Below, in pieces: positions 5,726-14,995 of a DNA stretch of 34,649 bases. A model generated the notes under the pieces. The model was not told where the DNA came from. It made no database searches and worked only from the letters and a program-made list of their open reading frames with translations. This DNA is from Acidobacteriota bacterium (GTDB taxonomy: Bacteria; Acidobacteriota; Terriglobia; Terriglobales; Acidobacteriaceae), in contig QIAM01000062.1 in NCBI GenBank assembly GCA_003225555.1, positions 1 through 34,649 of the forward strand. Direction: 5' to 3'. Positions within the stretch are counted from its first letter, which is position 1. Every line of letters starts with the position of its first letter. The position numbers and the translations under genes were made by a program.

Positions 5726-7240
5726 CTACTGTTCATAGCCTCCGATGTCAATGTTTGAACCCTGTACCCTGGGATTCCCCGCGAAATCGACCGTGCCGAC
5801 TACCGCCGAACCAAGATTAATTCCAGCGTTGACCGCCGGGGAGGTTGATTGCACATGCAAGTCCGGCGTGGTCGTGTTTAAGAATTGTGGATCAGCGAAC
5901 TTGGCGTTTCCGTCCTTACCTGTACCACTCTGATAGGCCGTGATCCCGGTATAAGTCTTCCCATTCCAGACAAAGACGGTCCCGGTGGCCCCGGAAGCTG
6001 AGAAATACAGGTTGTAGTCGACGTCGGCGGGATTGGCAACGGAGGTCGTGAAGTTGTGAATGGCCAAGGCTTGCGCCCCCGCGTCCACGATGTTGTTCTT
6101 GAAGACGTTGTTGGTGGCGTGATACTGAATCTGGAACTCGCCGCTGCCGGTGTTGTGGCTGTCATTCTTGAGGAGAGTGTTATTGACGATCATGATGTGG
6201 TCGCTGCCGCCGACCTTGCTGGCATAGCCGCCGATGGATATACCTGCCGAGTTCCCGAAGTAAATGAGGTTGTTGCGCGCAGTGATGTAGCTGGCCGTGT
6301 GGCCGGAGTGCTCGCTGGCCATTTCAATGCCGAGATCTACGTGGTGAATCAGATTGCGCTCTACAACGATATTGGTGCCACCGTCGACGTAAATACCGTC
6401 CGAGCACCAGCAGTTCTTGGGATAGGAGGGATTTCCGCTGGAGCTGATGTTGTAGACCGTATTCAGGGTAATGGTTCCGTTACGCGCCTGGTCGTAGGCC
6501 GGATTCGGCGAAACGCCCTCAAATCCGATGGCGTCGATGCCAATGTTGTTGTTGTCGTGGATAAGGTTGTTGGTGATGGTGAACGTGTCCACATTGCCGT
6601 CAACAGTGAGGGACTCGCTGCACCCAGTTTTCAGGTGGTCCAGCTCATTGCCGCTGATGGTGATGTTGTTCAGCGACGCCGGGGCTTGGGTTCCGTAGAA
6701 GGCAACCCCCAGCGCGTTGGCGTTGCATCCGGAAGCAGAGGTCACAATGTCATGAACATGGTTGTTGAGAATCTGCAGCTGGCTTCCCGCTCCGGTGACC
6801 CAGATACCCACGGGAACCTGACTTCGAGAACTGGTTTTGTAGTTGCGGATTTCGAATCCCTGGATGATCACGTAGCTCTGGCTGGCGAGGTTGAACAGTC
6901 CGTATTGTCCACCGGGAATACTCAGCCCGGTACCGTCGACAATCGCCGCTTGTCCCGCATAGTTCTGGAAGGTGATGTTGCCGGCAGTGGCGGAGCCGGA
7001 TGCAGGAATATTCACGGTCTCGTTGTAGGTTCCACCCAGCACTTGGACGGTGTCTCCCGCCACGACGTGATTGGCAGCGTACTGGATGTTGCGCCAGGCG
7101 CTGGTCGTGGCCAGTCCATCATTAGTGTTGCTGCCCGTGGTGGACACGTAGTAGGTGCTGGCGGAGGTGATCGCGGCCGGCAGGAAAATACAGAGCCCTA
7201 AGACCAGCCGGAGAAGCGGGCGAACGGCATGGATTTTCAT
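5726..7240 (-). CDS. Secreted right-handed parallel beta-helix protein with choice-of-anchor Q-type C-terminus, 504 aa
   Basis: The ATG at 7240 (MKIHAVRPLLRL) is preceded by GGAG nine bases upstream and starts a signal peptide ending near SASTYYV; the longer frame to 7372 is unlikely. A DUF1565-like N-terminus (YYVSTTGSNTNDGLATTSAWRNIQYA) is followed by many beta-helix rungs (VIIQGFEIRNY, LQILNNHVHDI, ITISGNELDHL, FTITNNLIHDN, IVVERNLIHHV, ITARNNLIYFG). The end, DFAGNPRVQGSNIDIGGYEQ, is the signature of choice-of-anchor Q proteins. Such folds occur in polysaccharide lyases and surface adhesins. A role in polysaccharide binding or cleavage is plausible, but I see no clear lyase catalytic site. 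Confidence 0.85.
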   Translation of the reverse strand: MKIHAVRPLLRLVLGLCIFLPAAITSASTYYVSTTGSNTNDGLATTSAWRNIQYAANHVVAGDTVQVLGGTYNETVNIPASGSATAGNITFQNYAGQAAIVDGTGLSIPGGQYGLFNLASQSYVIIQGFEIRNYKTSSRSQVPVGIWVTGAGSQLQILNNHVHDIVTSASGCNANALGVAFYGTQAPASLNNITISGNELDHLKTGCSESLTVDGNVDTFTITNNLIHDNNNIGIDAIGFEGVSPNPAYDQARNGTITLNTVYNISSSGNPSYPKNCWCSDGIYVDGGTNIVVERNLIHHVDLGIEMASEHSGHTASYITARNNLIYFGNSAGISIGGYASKVGGSDHIMIVNNTLLKNDSHNTGSGEFQIQYHATNNVFKNNIVDAGAQALAIHNFTTSVANPADVDYNLYFSASGATGTVFVWNGKTYTGITAYQSGTGKDGNAKFADPQFLNTTTPDLHVQSTSPAVNAGINLGSAVVGTVDFAGNPRVQGSNIDIGGYEQ

Positions 7241-7278
7241 GGGGACGGCTCCTTTGCAGATTTGGGATTCGGGGAACC

Positions 7279-7327
7279 TTTCGTTTTCTTGTTGAGACTG
7301 ATTTCGTTCTATTACGTCTACTTTCGT
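7279..7327. promoter_or_regulatory. Three spaced TTTCGT direct repeats upstream of the beta-helix gene
   Basis: TTTCGT occurs at 7279-7284, 7302-7307 and 7322-7327, spaced 23 and 20 bp, about two helical turns apart (ACGAAA on the transcribed strand). They lie 40-90 bp upstream of the beta-helix start codon. Regularly phased direct repeats like this can be activator binding sites, but chance cannot be excluded. Confidence 0.3.
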
Positions 7328-7529
7328 TTCATTGCCGCACGAACTGTACACCAGCTGTTGGGGCGCCGTCAATCGGAGAAAACCAGGCGAGCCTGTTGCT
7401 GAGATTCGCGAAATCCCGGCGTCCCGCGGTTACACGCACTGCTAATGGGAGTCGGCAAGGAAGTTGGCGAGGCTGGTTAGGTCGTGAAGGAAATTGCGCC
7501 TTGCAGCCGGGTGAGAGGCTCGTCGAGGT

Positions 7530-8774
7530 CTATTCGTTGCGCAGGCTTTCGACAGGATCCAGTTGCGCGGCGCGGGTGGCCGGGACCGTCCCGAACAGGA
7601 CACCCACCACCGACGAGACCACAATCGCGATGATCGCGGAAAGCCCTGAGATGGGGATGCGATATTCCGTGAGGAAGCGGACGGAGTAGGGAATCGCCAG
7701 GCCGATCACAATTCCAGCTACGCCTCCGATCAGAGAAATCAGGATGGCCTCGGCAAGAAACTGGAAGCGAATTTCGCGGTTGGTGGCGCCAATCGCCTTG
7801 CGCACTCCAATCTCGCGGATGCGCGAGGTTACCGTCGCGAGCATGATATTCATGATGCCGATGCCGCTGACCAGCAGCGTGACCATCGAGATCAGAAGCA
7901 GGACCCAAGTCAGTCCGGTGGCGATTCGGTCGGCCATGGCCAGCAACGCGGTTAGGTTGGATACGTTGTAAACGGATTCGGAGCGGTGCCGGGATTGCAG
8001 GATGCGCTTGATCTGCGCGCTGGCGGAGATCACCATCGCCGGGTCGGCCATGGAGAAGTAGAGCAGCTTGACCGAGGGAACCTCCATGAAATAGCGGCTC
8101 ACGGAGTAGGGGATCAGCATTGTGTTGTCGACGATCTCTGACTGGCCGAAGGTTTCGACGCGCTCCTTGAAGGTGCCGATGATGGTGAAGGGCAGCCCGA
8201 TCAGCTTGATGGTCTTGCCTACTGCCGCTTGCGGAGAGCCATAAACTTCAACCGCCATCTTCTCGGTGATTACGCCGACCTTGTTGTGGGCGTGGGAGTC
8301 TTCCTCGTCAAAGAAGCGGCCCGATGGAATTACAAGATTTCGTACGCCCTGATATTGGGGATAGACGCCGAGAATCGTGACGTCTTTCTCCTTGCCATTC
8401 TCTACCGGAACACGGTCGGAGAGCTGGACGACCGGCGAGGAAGCCACAACGCCCGGGACCTCTTGCCGCACAGCTTGCAGGTCCTCGACCGTGAGAGGGT
8501 CGGGATTGGAGTTGCTGATGTGAGGAGCGCCCCCCTGGTATTCTGCCCAGACTTCGTTGGTGCCGATGGCCTGAATCTGGTTGAGCACGTACTGGCGGCC
8601 GGTCATACCGATGGTCACGACCAGAATCAGCGAGGCGGTGCCGATTACCATCCCCAGAGCAGTTAAGATAAAGCGCACCTTGTTGCTGCAGAATGTCTCA
8701 AAGGCGAAACTCATAATCTCGCCTAGAGCCATCCCGGTACGAGGCCGGGTTTCGGTGGCGGTGGCAGTGGTCAT
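7530..8774 (-). CDS. MacB-like ABC transporter permease, 414 aa
   Basis: This is an inner-membrane FtsX/MacB-type permease of the kind that couples cytoplasmic ATP hydrolysis to mechanical work on periplasmic substrates. A first membrane helix (about residues 34-56, FILTALGMVIGTASLILVVTIG) is followed by a large periplasmic MacB_PCD domain (residues about 57-280, with NEVWAEYQGG and VTILGVYPQYQGVRNL). Three C-terminal helices make up the FtsX domain (WVLLLISMVTLLVSGIGIMN, the ISLIGGVAGIVIGLA region, and IIAIVVSSVVGVLFG). The motif RIREIGVRKAIGATNREI is the standard cytoplasmic coupling loop. The end, PATRAAQLDPVESLRNE, is also typical. No ATPase or adaptor gene is next to it, so it is an orphan here. 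An alternative start is the internal Met at 8732. Confidence 0.9.
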   Translation of the reverse strand: MTTATATETRPRTGMALGEIMSFAFETFCSNKVRFILTALGMVIGTASLILVVTIGMTGRQYVLNQIQAIGTNEVWAEYQGGAPHISNSNPDPLTVEDLQAVRQEVPGVVASSPVVQLSDRVPVENGKEKDVTILGVYPQYQGVRNLVIPSGRFFDEEDSHAHNKVGVITEKMAVEVYGSPQAAVGKTIKLIGLPFTIIGTFKERVETFGQSEIVDNTMLIPYSVSRYFMEVPSVKLLYFSMADPAMVISASAQIKRILQSRHRSESVYNVSNLTALLAMADRIATGLTWVLLLISMVTLLVSGIGIMNIMLATVTSRIREIGVRKAIGATNREIRFQFLAEAILISLIGGVAGIVIGLAIPYSVRFLTEYRIPISGLSAIIAIVVSSVVGVLFGTVPATRAAQLDPVESLRNE

Positions 8775-8818
8775 GTTTCCAGTTTAGATGCTACGTCGGG
8801 ATGGCGGGACTGGCAAAT

Positions 8819-8853
8819 CAGTGGCCAGTGACCAGTGGTCAGTGGCCAGTCCT
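8819..8853 (+). repeat. Heptamer tandem array C, five CAGTGNN-type units
   Basis: The units are CAGTGGC, CAGTGAC, CAGTGGT, CAGTGGC and CAGTCCT. This is the same 7-bp family as the arrays at 2691-2835, again paired with an inverted partner (8881-8911). The 27-bp spacer contains the perfect palindrome AGTCGACT. Confidence 0.88.
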
Positions 8854-8880
8854 GACCCGAGTCGACTGTGGTTTGCATGT

Positions 8881-8911
8881 CTGGCCACTGGCCACTAACC
8901 ACTGGCCACTG
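8881..8911 (-). repeat. Heptamer tandem array D, inverted partner of array C
   Basis: Read on the minus strand the units are CAGTGGC, CAGTGGT, TAGTGGC, CAGTGGC and a partial CAG. Arrays C and D could form a long imperfect hairpin. They lie immediately before the first membrane helix of the downstream membrane protein, and the open frame of that gene continues upstream right through both arrays. Confidence 0.85.
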
Positions 8912-8953
8912 AATTTAAGAGAGGACCTTATCTCCGCGAAGAACTTCAAAACC

Positions 8954-10414
8954 GTGGTCATCCTGCTGGCGCTGACGGTGGGGGCGCTGCTGGTGCATGG
9001 GTACCAGCCTTTTGCCGAGGATGCGGAGATCTACCTACCAGGCGTGGAGAAGATTCTGCACCCGGAGTTGTTCCCGGCCGGGCAAGAGTTTTTTGGCTCG
9101 CACGCGAACCTGACATTGTTCCCGAACCTCATTGCACTCTCGCTGCGGACGCTGCACCTGCCGTTTGAGGCGGGGTTGTTCCTGTGGCATGTGGTGTCGA
9201 TCTTTCTTTTTCTTCTGGCTTGCTGGGAGTTGAGTGGCCGGTGCTTCCCGAGCTCAAGAGCGCGATGGGCGGGGGTGGCGCTGGTCGCGGCGTTGCTGAC
9301 CTTGCCGGTGGCTGGGACCGATCTGTACATCGTAGACCAGTATTTGAATCCGCGGAATCTGTCGGCGTTTGCCTGCTTGTTCGCGGTGACCCGCGTTCTG
9401 GAAAAAAAATACCTGTGGGCCGGTCTCTGGCTGGTGCTTGCGCTTAGCGTGCACCCGCTGATGCCTATGTACACGATTTCCTTCTGCCTTCTCCTGGTGG
9501 CGATGGAAAAATTCGAAAGGCAATTGGCACCAGAGACTCAGGTCGCCCAGACTGGCACTGCGCTCGCTTTTCTGCTGCCGCTGGGCGCGCTTTTCTCCCC
9601 GTCAACTCCGGCTTATCACGAAGCCGTGCAATTCCATTCAGCGCACTACATCCTGCGGTGGGCGTGGTATGAGTGGGTGGGCGCCGTTGCTCCGGTGGGG
9701 CTGCTGTGGTGGTTTGGCGGCATCGCGGGGGCGCGGCAGTGGCGAGCGATGGAAAGAATGTGCCGCGCGCTGATTGTTTACAGTCTCGCCTATCTTGGGG
9801 CGGCGTTGCTGTTCTCGATACCCAAGTCGTTCGAAGCACTGGCGCGGTTGCAACCCCTGCGCAGCCTTCACTTGGTCTACATCGTGATGTTTCTCATGGC
9901 GGGGGGGTGGCTGGGCGAGTACTTGCTCCAGGACCGAATGCGACGCTGGCTTGCGCTCTTCGTCCCGCTCAGTATCGGGATGTTTGCGGCGCAGCGGGCC
10001 CTGTTTCCGGCCAGCGCCCACATTGAACTGCCCGGAATGGCTCCGAAGAATCCGTGGGCGCAGGCCTTCGTGTGGGTCCGCGAAAACACGCCGGAGAATA
10101 CAATCTTCGGGCTTGATCCCTATTACATGCGGATCGCGGGAGAGGACACGATCGGTTTTCGTTGCCTGGCGATGAGAAGCCGGACCGTCGATGTCAACAA
10201 GGATAGCGGAGCTGTCAGCATGTTTCCTCCGTTGGCGGGAGAGTGGTGGGAACAACTGCAAGCACTGCGCAGCTGGAAAAGCTTCCAGAAAGCTGATTTT
10301 CTTCGGCTGAAGACGCGGTACGGAGTGGGTTGGCTGGTCCTGCAGCAGCCCGGCGTTGCGGGCTTGGAGTGTCCCTACCAGAATCGTGCAGTGCAGATCT
10401 GCAAGTTACCTTGA
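8954..10414 (+). CDS. Polytopic membrane protein, GT-C-like, about 486 aa
   Basis: The frame is open from an ATG at 8801, but residues 1-45 of that version are only the translation of the heptamer arrays. The first possible start after them is a GTG at 8954, without a good ribosome site. The basic residues before the first helix (SAKNFK) suggest the native start lay where the array now sits. About ten hydrophobic segments follow. The loop after the first helix is acidic (FAEDAEIYLPGVEKI), as in GT-C-type glycosyltransferases and related polytopic enzymes. A C-terminal soluble part follows, with VWVRENTPENTIFGLDPYYMR and FLRLKTRYGVGWLVL. I cannot assign a substrate. It is convergent with the family 2 glycosyltransferase, so a shared envelope-glycan role is only a guess. 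Confidence 0.75.
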   Translation: MVILLALTVGALLVHGYQPFAEDAEIYLPGVEKILHPELFPAGQEFFGSHANLTLFPNLIALSLRTLHLPFEAGLFLWHVVSIFLFLLACWELSGRCFPSSRARWAGVALVAALLTLPVAGTDLYIVDQYLNPRNLSAFACLFAVTRVLEKKYLWAGLWLVLALSVHPLMPMYTISFCLLLVAMEKFERQLAPETQVAQTGTALAFLLPLGALFSPSTPAYHEAVQFHSAHYILRWAWYEWVGAVAPVGLLWWFGGIAGARQWRAMERMCRALIVYSLAYLGAALLFSIPKSFEALARLQPLRSLHLVYIVMFLMAGGWLGEYLLQDRMRRWLALFVPLSIGMFAAQRALFPASAHIELPGMAPKNPWAQAFVWVRENTPENTIFGLDPYYMRIAGEDTIGFRCLAMRSRTVDVNKDSGAVSMFPPLAGEWWEQLQALRSWKSFQKADFLRLKTRYGVGWLVLQQPGVAGLECPYQNRAVQICKLP

Positions 10415-10425
10415 GTCTCGCTGAG

Positions 10426-11232
10426 CTAAGCGGACCGCACGCTTTCGTTGCTGGGTGCGTAGTACGTGGGATAGCCGGGTTCCAGCTTGCGGCCTTTGTC
10501 GCTGAAACGGCGCAGATGGATGAGACCGATTCGCTGCAGCGCAAATGCCAGCGTGGTCCCGAGCACTCCGAAGCCGTATTTCACGCTGCGGCGGAAATTG
10601 ATCGAGGACGCCTCTTCAAAGTACTTCGTGGGACACGAAACTTCCCCGATACGAAAGCCGAAATGCACGCATTGCGCCAGCATCTGGTTGTCGAAGACGA
10701 AGTCGTCGGAGTTTTCGAGCAGCGGCAACTCCAGCAGCACTTTGCGGCTGAAGGCACGGTACCCGGTGTGATACTCGGACAGCTTTACTCCCAGGAAGAC
10801 GTTTTCAACCGCTGTCAGCAGGCGGTTGGCGACGTATTTATAGAATGGCATCCCGCCTCGTAGGGCAGTCCCGCCAATAATGCGCGAGCCCAGCACCACG
10901 TCGTAGACGTCATAAGCGACCATGCTGGCCAGGGCCGTGATGAGCAGCGGGGTGTACTGGTAGTCCGGGTGCAGCATGATTACTACGTCGGCGCCGGCGG
11001 CTAGAGCTTCGCGGTAGCAGGTCTGCTGGTTGCGTCCGTAGCCGTAATTGCGATCATGCTGGAAGACGTGCAGGCCCAGGCGCTGGGCGAGATCGACCGT
11101 GGCGTCGGAACTGTGGTCGTCGACGAGGATGCGGATGTCGACCAGATCGGGGAGTTCGCCGACCGTGACTTCGAGCGTCTTCTCCGCGTTGTAAGCGGGC
11201 ATGACGACCGCGATGCGCTTGCCGTTGATCAT
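10426..11232 (-). CDS. Family 2 glycosyltransferase, 268 aa
   Basis: The protein has the GT-A fold of dolichol-phosphate mannose synthase-like GT2 enzymes, which move a sugar from a nucleotide donor to a lipid or glycan at the cytoplasmic membrane face. Motifs from the ATG at 11232 are: [12 protein letters not shown] (about residues 8-19), [11 protein letters not shown] (34-44), the metal-binding-like [21 protein letters not shown], and the acceptor region [19 protein letters not shown] later [14 protein letters not shown] segment and a hydrophobic stretch near [15 protein letters not shown] may touch the membrane. A longer version from 11289 is open but has no better start signal. Its 3' end faces that of the membrane protein at 8954-10414, with an 11-bp gap. 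Confidence 0.88.
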   Translation of the reverse strand: MINGKRIAVVMPAYNAEKTLEVTVGELPDLVDIRILVDDHSSDATVDLAQRLGLHVFQHDRNYGYGRNQQTCYREALAAGADVVIMLHPDYQYTPLLITALASMVAYDVYDVVLGSRIIGGTALRGGMPFYKYVANRLLTAVENVFLGVKLSEYHTGYRAFSRKVLLELPLLENSDDFVFDNQMLAQCVHFGFRIGEVSCPTKYFEEASSINFRRSVKYGFGVLGTTLAFALQRIGLIHLRRFSDKGRKLEPGYPTYYAPSNESVRSA

Positions 11233-11493
11233 TCGTCTGGGAGAGCTGACTTTATGATACCTGAGGCGAGGCTGGGACTCACTTCCCATGCACGACTCGA
11301 ACCGAAATCAAAACCTTTCATCGCAGAGAACGTTGAGAACGGCCGCAGAGGGCGCGGAGAAAGCGAAAGAACTTCCCTAGTGCTAGTAGCGTGGTGGCTT
11401 GCTCTGGGCTGCTGGCTGTGAAAAACTAGAGATCTGGCTCGGGATCGTCGGCTTTTCGGGAGGGCTGGCTCGCGGTTTGTATTTTTCTTTTCC

Positions 11494-12903
11494 ATGACAG
11501 CGAAACGGACACTATTTGAGAAGATCTGGGACACTCACCTTGTCGCCCAACCGGGCGGTCGGTCTCCCATTGTTTATATCGATTTGCACCTGGTTCATGA
11601 GGTGACTTCTCCTCAGGCGTTTGACGGCTTGCGCGTGGCGGGAAGGAAAGTCCGTCAGCCATCGCGTACCGTTGCCACCATCGACCACAACGTTCCTACC
11701 GAGCCTCGTGGTACTCCGATCACCGATGTGACCGCGGCCAGGCAGATTGCGGCGCTTCAGGTCAACTGCAAGGAGTTTGGTATCCGGCTATTTGATATCG
11801 ACTCGCCGGAGCAAGGAATCGTCCACGTGATTGGCCCCGAACTTGGCCTAACGCAGCCGGGGATGACGGTTGTATGCGGCGATAGCCATACCAGCACGCA
11901 TGGGGCGTTCGGAGCGCTGGCTTTTGGCATTGGAACGTCAGAAGTTGAGCACGTGCTGGCTACGCAATGCCTGGTGCAGCAAACGCCGAAGACGATGAAG
12001 ATCGACGTGCACGGCCGGCTGGCGGACGGAGTCACCGCAAAGGATCTGGCGCTGGGAATCATTGGACAGATCGGCACCGATGGGGCGACCGGGCATGTGA
12101 TCGAATACGCGGGCGAAGCGGTCCGCGCGCTTTCGATGGAAGGGCGAATGACGCTCTGCAATATGAGTATTGAGGCCGGGGCGCGCGCGGGTATGGTTGC
12201 GCCGGATGAGACGACTTTTTCATATGTGGAAGGCAAACGATTTGCTCCGCGCGACGCGGAGTGGGAAAGCGCGGTCAATTCCTGGCGCTCGCTGCCAACG
12301 GATCCCGGCGCGTGGTTTGACAAGGTCGTGGATATCGATGCCGCGCAACTTTGTCCGTTTGTAACCTGGGGTACAAATCCGGGGATGGTGGCGCCAGTGA
12401 CCGGGCGCGTTCCCGATGTGGGAAATCTGAAAGAAGCTGACCGGCGGGCGACTGAACTCGCATTGCAATACATGGGGCTGGAGCCGGGCAAGCGTATTGA
12501 AGAAATCGACGTGGATCGTGTGTTCATCGGATCGTGCACCAATTCGCGGATTGAAGATTTGCGGGCTGCGGCACGAGTGGCCAAGGGCCGCCGTGTGAAT
12601 CCGAAAGTGCGGGCCATGGTCGTGCCCGGATCGCAATCGGTGAAGCGTGCTGCCGAAGCGGAGGGCCTGCACAGGATTTTTCTGGAGGCGGGCTTCGAAT
12701 GGCGTGAGTCGGGATGTTCGATGTGCCTGGGAATGAATCCTGACATTCTGCAGCCTGGTGAGCGTTGTGCTTCCACCAGCAATCGCAATTTCGAAGGGCG
12801 GCAGGGACGTGGGGGCCGAACTCATCTGGTGAGTCCGATGATGGCGGCCGCGGCGGCGATTGCAGGACACTTCACCGATATCCGCAACTGGAAATTCCAA
12901 TGA
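11494..12903 (+). CDS. leuC: 3-isopropylmalate dehydratase large subunit LeuC
   Basis: LeuC, with LeuD, isomerises 2-isopropylmalate to 3-isopropylmalate in leucine synthesis, using a [4Fe-4S] cluster of the aconitase type. The 469-residue length is normal. The start [17 protein letters not shown] aligns with the family N-terminus, though no strong ribosome site precedes it. Signatures are [21 protein letters not shown] and the cluster ligands Cys348 (in FIGSCTNSR), Cys408 and Cys411 (in [11 protein letters not shown]). The substrate-binding loop [19 protein letters not shown] lies at the end. leuD follows 16 bp downstream, so the two are co-transcribed. leuA and leuB are not in this window. 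Confidence 0.97.
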   Translation: MTAKRTLFEKIWDTHLVAQPGGRSPIVYIDLHLVHEVTSPQAFDGLRVAGRKVRQPSRTVATIDHNVPTEPRGTPITDVTAARQIAALQVNCKEFGIRLFDIDSPEQGIVHVIGPELGLTQPGMTVVCGDSHTSTHGAFGALAFGIGTSEVEHVLATQCLVQQTPKTMKIDVHGRLADGVTAKDLALGIIGQIGTDGATGHVIEYAGEAVRALSMEGRMTLCNMSIEAGARAGMVAPDETTFSYVEGKRFAPRDAEWESAVNSWRSLPTDPGAWFDKVVDIDAAQLCPFVTWGTNPGMVAPVTGRVPDVGNLKEADRRATELALQYMGLEPGKRIEEIDVDRVFIGSCTNSRIEDLRAAARVAKGRRVNPKVRAMVVPGSQSVKRAAEAEGLHRIFLEAGFEWRESGCSMCLGMNPDILQPGERCASTSNRNFEGRQGRGGRTHLVSPMMAAAAAIAGHFTDIRNWKFQ

Positions 12904-12919
12904 TGCCGAGGAGTGCTCG

Positions 12920-13546
12920 ATGAATCCGTTTCGGATACACCGGGGTCGCGTCGCGCCGCTCGACCGGGTCAACGTGGATACCGACCAGATCATCCCCAAG
13001 CAGTTTCTCAAGCGCATCGAACGCACCGGCTTTGGCGAGTTTGTGTTTTACGACTGGCGATTCAGTGCGGACGGAACGAAGAACTCCGACTTCGTTCTGG
13101 ATCAGCCACGATATCGAGGGGCGAGCATCCTGGTCGCCGGAAGGAATTTCGGCTGCGGATCTTCGCGCGAGCATGCGGTTTGGGCCCTCGCCGACTTCGG
13201 CTTTCGTGCTGTGATCTCCTCTTCATTCGCCGACATCTTCGCTAACAACAGCACGAAGAATGGATTTCTTGCGGTGCAACTGAGCGAGCCAGAAGTCGCT
13301 GAGCTCATGCGTGGCGCGCGAGAGATGGACGGCTACAACCTTACGATTGATCTCGAACATTGCGAAGTGCGAGACGACGCTGGATTCCGCGCAAAGTTCC
13401 CCATCGATGAGTTCGTGCGCCACTGCCTGCTGAACGGTCTTGACGACATCGGTCTCACCCTGCAACACGAAGCGGAGATCGCGGCCTACGAAGCGCGGCA
13501 TCCGGCCCCACCGAAAGAGCCGACGCATCACCGTCAATGGGCGTAA
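12920..13546 (+). CDS. leuD: 3-isopropylmalate dehydratase small subunit LeuD
   Basis: This is the small (swivel domain) partner of LeuC. The frame is open from 12860 inside leuC, but GAGGAG nine bases before the ATG at 12920 and the family start ([32 protein letters not shown] region) fix the start. The protein is 208 residues, normal for the LeuD1 type. Key motifs are [13 protein letters not shown] (about residues 14-26), [20 protein letters not shown] (about 71-90, the substrate loop), and [15 protein letters not shown]. It ends just before an AT-rich palindrome that overlaps its stop codon. Confidence 0.97.
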   Translation: MNPFRIHRGRVAPLDRVNVDTDQIIPKQFLKRIERTGFGEFVFYDWRFSADGTKNSDFVLDQPRYRGASILVAGRNFGCGSSREHAVWALADFGFRAVISSSFADIFANNSTKNGFLAVQLSEPEVAELMRGAREMDGYNLTIDLEHCEVRDDAGFRAKFPIDEFVRHCLLNGLDDIGLTLQHEAEIAAYEARHPAPPKEPTHHRQWA

Positions 13547-13563
13547 AGTTTTGTAAAACTTTA
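13544..13563. promoter_or_regulatory. AT-rich palindrome overlapping the leuD stop
   Basis: Perfect nine-base arms, TAAAGTTTT and AAAACTTTA, are separated by GT, and the left arm includes the leuD TAA. There is no T-tract after it, so it looks more like an operator than a terminator. A second hairpin, GCGGC-AAC-GCCGC, follows at 13578-13590. The site lies about 190 bp upstream of the RND efflux operon and could bind its regulator, or attenuate leuCD transcription. Confidence 0.35.
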
Positions 13564-13756
13564 TGCAACGCTTGACCGCGGCAACGCCGCAGTTGATGCT
13601 GGTTTTGTACGCTTTCACGATCGCGGCGGAATTCCCGCCCGGGGTTGCTTGGTGGACGGAATCTAGGCTTAATATTTCCCGCCATTCAGGCCGATTTCCG
13701 CAACCGGGCCGAAGATACATACGTCTAATACCCAGCTTGCTCATGGGAGTCCATAG

Positions 13757-14995
13757 TTGAGCGTGCGGCGGACTTATACAGTGAATAGGATTGATTCCAA
13801 TGCTTCTCGCCGGCAGTTCAAGCCCGCGATTTCTCCGACGGCTCTGTTCGTCCTGACGTTTACCCTGGTGGGAATTGGCGCCTTCCTCTCAGGGTGCTCG
13901 GCCGATTCCAAGCAGCCCGCTCATGCGGCAGGGCCGCGCGCCGTGTCGGTTGCAGTTGCTCCCGTGTTGAAGCAGGACATGCCAGTCTACTTGTCGGGAT
14001 TGGGATCGGTAACGGCGTTCAATACAGCAAATATTAAAAGCCGCATCGATGGCCAGATCATGCAAGTGCATGTTCGCGAAGGCCAGACCGTCAGACGGGG
14101 GACCCTGCTAGTGGAGATCGACTCACGCCCTTATGCGGTGCAGCTCGAGCAGGCACAGGCTCAGCGATCCCGCGACCAGGCTCAACTCGGCGATGCCAAG
14201 CTGAATCTGGAACGCGACACAGCTTTGATTCCCTCGGGCAGCATCTCGCGGCAGCAAGTTGACACGCAGCGCGCGCTGGTGCATCAGGTCGAAGGAACCG
14301 TCAACAATGACAAGGCGCTGATCGACAATGCGAAACTGCAAATCGCTTATTGCCACATCACTGCGCCGTTCAATGGACGCGTCGGCTTACGGCAGGTCGA
14401 TCCCGGCAACATGGTTCACGCCAGCGACACAACGCCAATGTTGGTGCTCACGCAACTGCAGCCGATCGCAGTCATCTTCACCTTGCCCGAGGACGTGCTG
14501 CCGACGGTTGCGCGGCACATGAGGAAGTCCACGCTTCAGGTGGACGCTTTCAGTCGCGACGATCAGACCAAGCTTGCCTCCGGGAAACTGCTGACCATCG
14601 ACAACCAGATCGATCCCAGCACCGGAACGGCCAAGCTCAAGGCCGTGTTCGACAACAGGGATGAACAGCTCTGGCCCAACCAGTTCGTGAATTCAGATCT
14701 TCTGCTCGAGGTGCGAAAGAACAGCACCGTGATCCCGAGCGCGGCAGTGCAGCGCGGTCCGCAGGGAACGTATGTTTACGTGGTCAAGCCCGACAAGACG
14801 GTGGAAGTCCGCCCCATTAAGGTGGACCTGACGCAAGGGGACAAGACTTCCATCACCAGCGGTCTTAACCCGGGCGACACCGTAGTCACGGACGGGCAGG
14901 ACAAGCTGCAGTCTGGAAGCACGATTGAGCCGCGCGTCATTCCCAATCCCGGCGCGCGACACAGTACCGCTGATCCAGGAAATCCTGCTTCATGA
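13757..14995 (+). CDS. RND efflux periplasmic adaptor lipoprotein (MdtA-like), 412 aa
   Basis: This adaptor (membrane fusion protein) links the inner-membrane RND pumps to an outer-membrane channel. The frame begins at a TTG (13757), with GGAG about nine bases upstream; a GTG at 13763 is an alternative. A hydrophobic stretch ends in a lipobox LSGC (about residue 47), so the protein is likely lipid-anchored. Domains follow the HlyD/MdtA order: barrel-sandwich halves ([20 protein letters not shown] and later [21 protein letters not shown]), an alpha-hairpin coiled coil between them ([20 protein letters not shown]), a beta-barrel ([13 protein letters not shown]), and a membrane-proximal domain ([22 protein letters not shown]). 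Its stop overlaps the next start by four bases (ATGA), indicating translational coupling. Confidence 0.93.
   Translation: MSVRRTYTVNRIDSNASRRQFKPAISPTALFVLTFTLVGIGAFLSGCSADSKQPAHAAGPRAVSVAVAPVLKQDMPVYLSGLGSVTAFNTANIKSRIDGQIMQVHVREGQTVRRGTLLVEIDSRPYAVQLEQAQAQRSRDQAQLGDAKLNLERDTALIPSGSISRQQVDTQRALVHQVEGTVNNDKALIDNAKLQIAYCHITAPFNGRVGLRQVDPGNMVHASDTTPMLVLTQLQPIAVIFTLPEDVLPTVARHMRKSTLQVDAFSRDDQTKLASGKLLTIDNQIDPSTGTAKLKAVFDNRDEQLWPNQFVNSDLLLEVRKNSTVIPSAAVQRGPQGTYVYVVKPDKTVEVRPIKVDLTQGDKTSITSGLNPGDTVVTDGQDKLQSGSTIEPRVIPNPGARHSTADPGNPAS

Noticed and set aside
6056..7201. 381-residue open frame antisense to the beta-helix gene
   Set aside because: The Val/Asp/Gly-rich translation reflects the repetitive beta-helix on the other strand. 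No start signal or family motif was seen.
11310..11420. Degenerate CGCAGAG/GCGGAGA repeats upstream of leuC
   Set aside because: They resemble common short dispersed repeats, but the copies are too diverged to define units or boundaries.
11757..12788. 343-residue open frame antisense to leuC
   Set aside because: leuC is certain, and the antisense translation is Ser/Pro/Arg-rich with no recognisable domain.
13645..13676. Sigma-70 promoter TTGCTT...TAATAT before the RND operon
   Set aside because: Spacing of 19 and only partial matches in both boxes; too weak to list as a feature.
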